The notes beneath the pieces were generated by a model that was not told the origin of the DNA, ran no database searches, and saw nothing but the letters and a program-made list of their open reading frames with translations. Of a stretch of 7,027 nucleotides of DNA, positions 6,805 to 7,027 are shown piece after piece. Source of the DNA: CAYGJN01 sp964350135. Its GTDB lineage: Bacteria; Bdellovibrionota; Bacteriovoracia; Bacteriovoracales; Bacteriovoracaceae. Where the stretch lies: NCBI GenBank assembly GCA_964350135.1, contig CAYGJN010000121.1, positions 1 through 7,027 on the forward strand. The letters are read 5' to 3'. The stretch's first letter is position 1; each line of letters begins with the position of its first letter. Both the position numbers and the translations under genes were made by a program.

Positions 6805-7027
6805 CAAGATATGGGCCTCTCAAAGAGGCCTTTCTCTTATTGAGATCCTTGTTGCTCTCCTCCTTGTTTCACTTGTTCTAGTTATTAGTTTTTCAAACCC
6901 TACAAGAGATTCCAGAGATGATCTAAATGCTGCGGCTGATGATATTGAAAGACTTATATCTTTTTCGGTTAATGAATCAATTCTTCGAAACTCTATGACT
7001 AGACTTCATTTTGAGTATAAAGAAGAG
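6764..7027 (+). CDS. gspH: Type II secretion system minor pseudopilin GspH (3' end cut by window)
   Basis: Minor pseudopilin expected near the pseudopilus tip; 88 residues visible, still open at the right edge. The ATG at 6764 gives a basic 22-residue leader (KIKRKIINK) ending SQRG. Mature LSLIEILVALLLVSLVLVISF follows, with the cut after Gly22, Glu at +5 and a hydrophobic helix at about 23-43. The following DDLNAAADDIERLISF...NESILRNSMTRLHFEY resembles the GspH/FimT pattern, in which a helix leads to an Ala/Ser-Ile-x-Arg-Asn segment and a first beta strand. That favours GspH over GspI, as does the position right after gspG. The gene starts 41 bases inside gspG in the +1 frame. Prepilin identity is secure; the H rather than I label and the exact start are less so. 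Confidence 0.85.
   Translation, partial: MLIFPLKIKRKIINKIWASQRGLSLIEILVALLLVSLVLVISFSNPTRDSRDDLNAAADDIERLISFSVNESILRNSMTRLHFEYKEE
6814..6841 (+). terminator. Terminator-like hairpin inside the gspH leader region
   Basis: A perfect inverted repeat GGCCTCT (6814-6820) and AGAGGCC (6824-6830) with loop CAA is followed by the T-rich run TTTCTCTTATT. The shape matches a Rho-independent terminator or attenuator ten bases after the gspG stop, but it lies within the gspH reading frame and spans the prepilin cleavage site. The T-tract is broken by two C residues, so termination would probably be partial. It could also stabilise the 3' end of gspG mRNA after processing. Confidence 0.5.

Noticed and set aside
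6811..6843. ATG at 6811 as the start of the gene after gspG
   Set aside because: This frame reads ten codons and stops at TGA 6841-6843. The pseudopilin frame is a different one, open from the ATG at 6764.

Overview
The window holds part of a type II secretion system (T2SS) operon from a Gram-negative bacterium. All genes are on the + strand and none is complete at the window edges. The layout is gspD (left end cut off), gspE, a SpoU/TrmH-family RNA methyltransferase, gspF, gspG and the start of gspH. An outer-membrane secretin together with pseudopilins shows the cell is diderm. The DNA is AT-rich, with AGA-dominated arginine codons and lysine/asparagine-rich proteins. This, with the protein style, would fit a low-GC Bdellovibrionota/Bacteriovorax-type organism, but that assignment is a weak inference.

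Region by region: positions 2-2335 encode GspD, which forms the outer-membrane secretin channel. A signal peptide lies at the extreme left edge, so only a few N-terminal codons are missing. gspE (2335-4053) overlaps gspD by one base behind a strong ribosome binding site. It encodes the cytoplasmic ATPase with Walker A, Walker B, Asp and His boxes and a four-cysteine zinc site. Positions 3938-4437 are a perfect 250-bp tandem duplication covering the last ~38 codons of gspE and the first 43 codons of the methyltransferase gene. Both genes remain intact, and a scar containing a truncated methyltransferase and a gspE tail fragment lies between them. The full methyltransferase (4309-5052) follows, then a 52-bp gap with a tiny ORF that links it to gspF (5105-6322, inner-membrane platform). 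gspG (6334-6804, major pseudopilin) has a good ribosome binding site. gspH (6764 to the right end, minor pseudopilin) starts inside gspG and carries a terminator-like hairpin across its leader-peptide region.

How they work together: the GspE ATPase drives assembly of GspG subunits, with GspH as a minor component, into a periplasmic pseudopilus on the GspF platform, which pushes folded substrates out through the GspD secretin. The methyltransferase has no obvious secretion role and probably rides in the operon. The C-D-E-F-G-H-I-J-K gene order known for T2SS predicts gspC-like sequence to the left and gspI/J/K to the right, outside the window. No rRNA, tRNA, CRISPR array, insertion sequence or operon promoter was seen. 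The most notable feature is the 250-bp duplication, which is either a very recent event or an assembly artefact.
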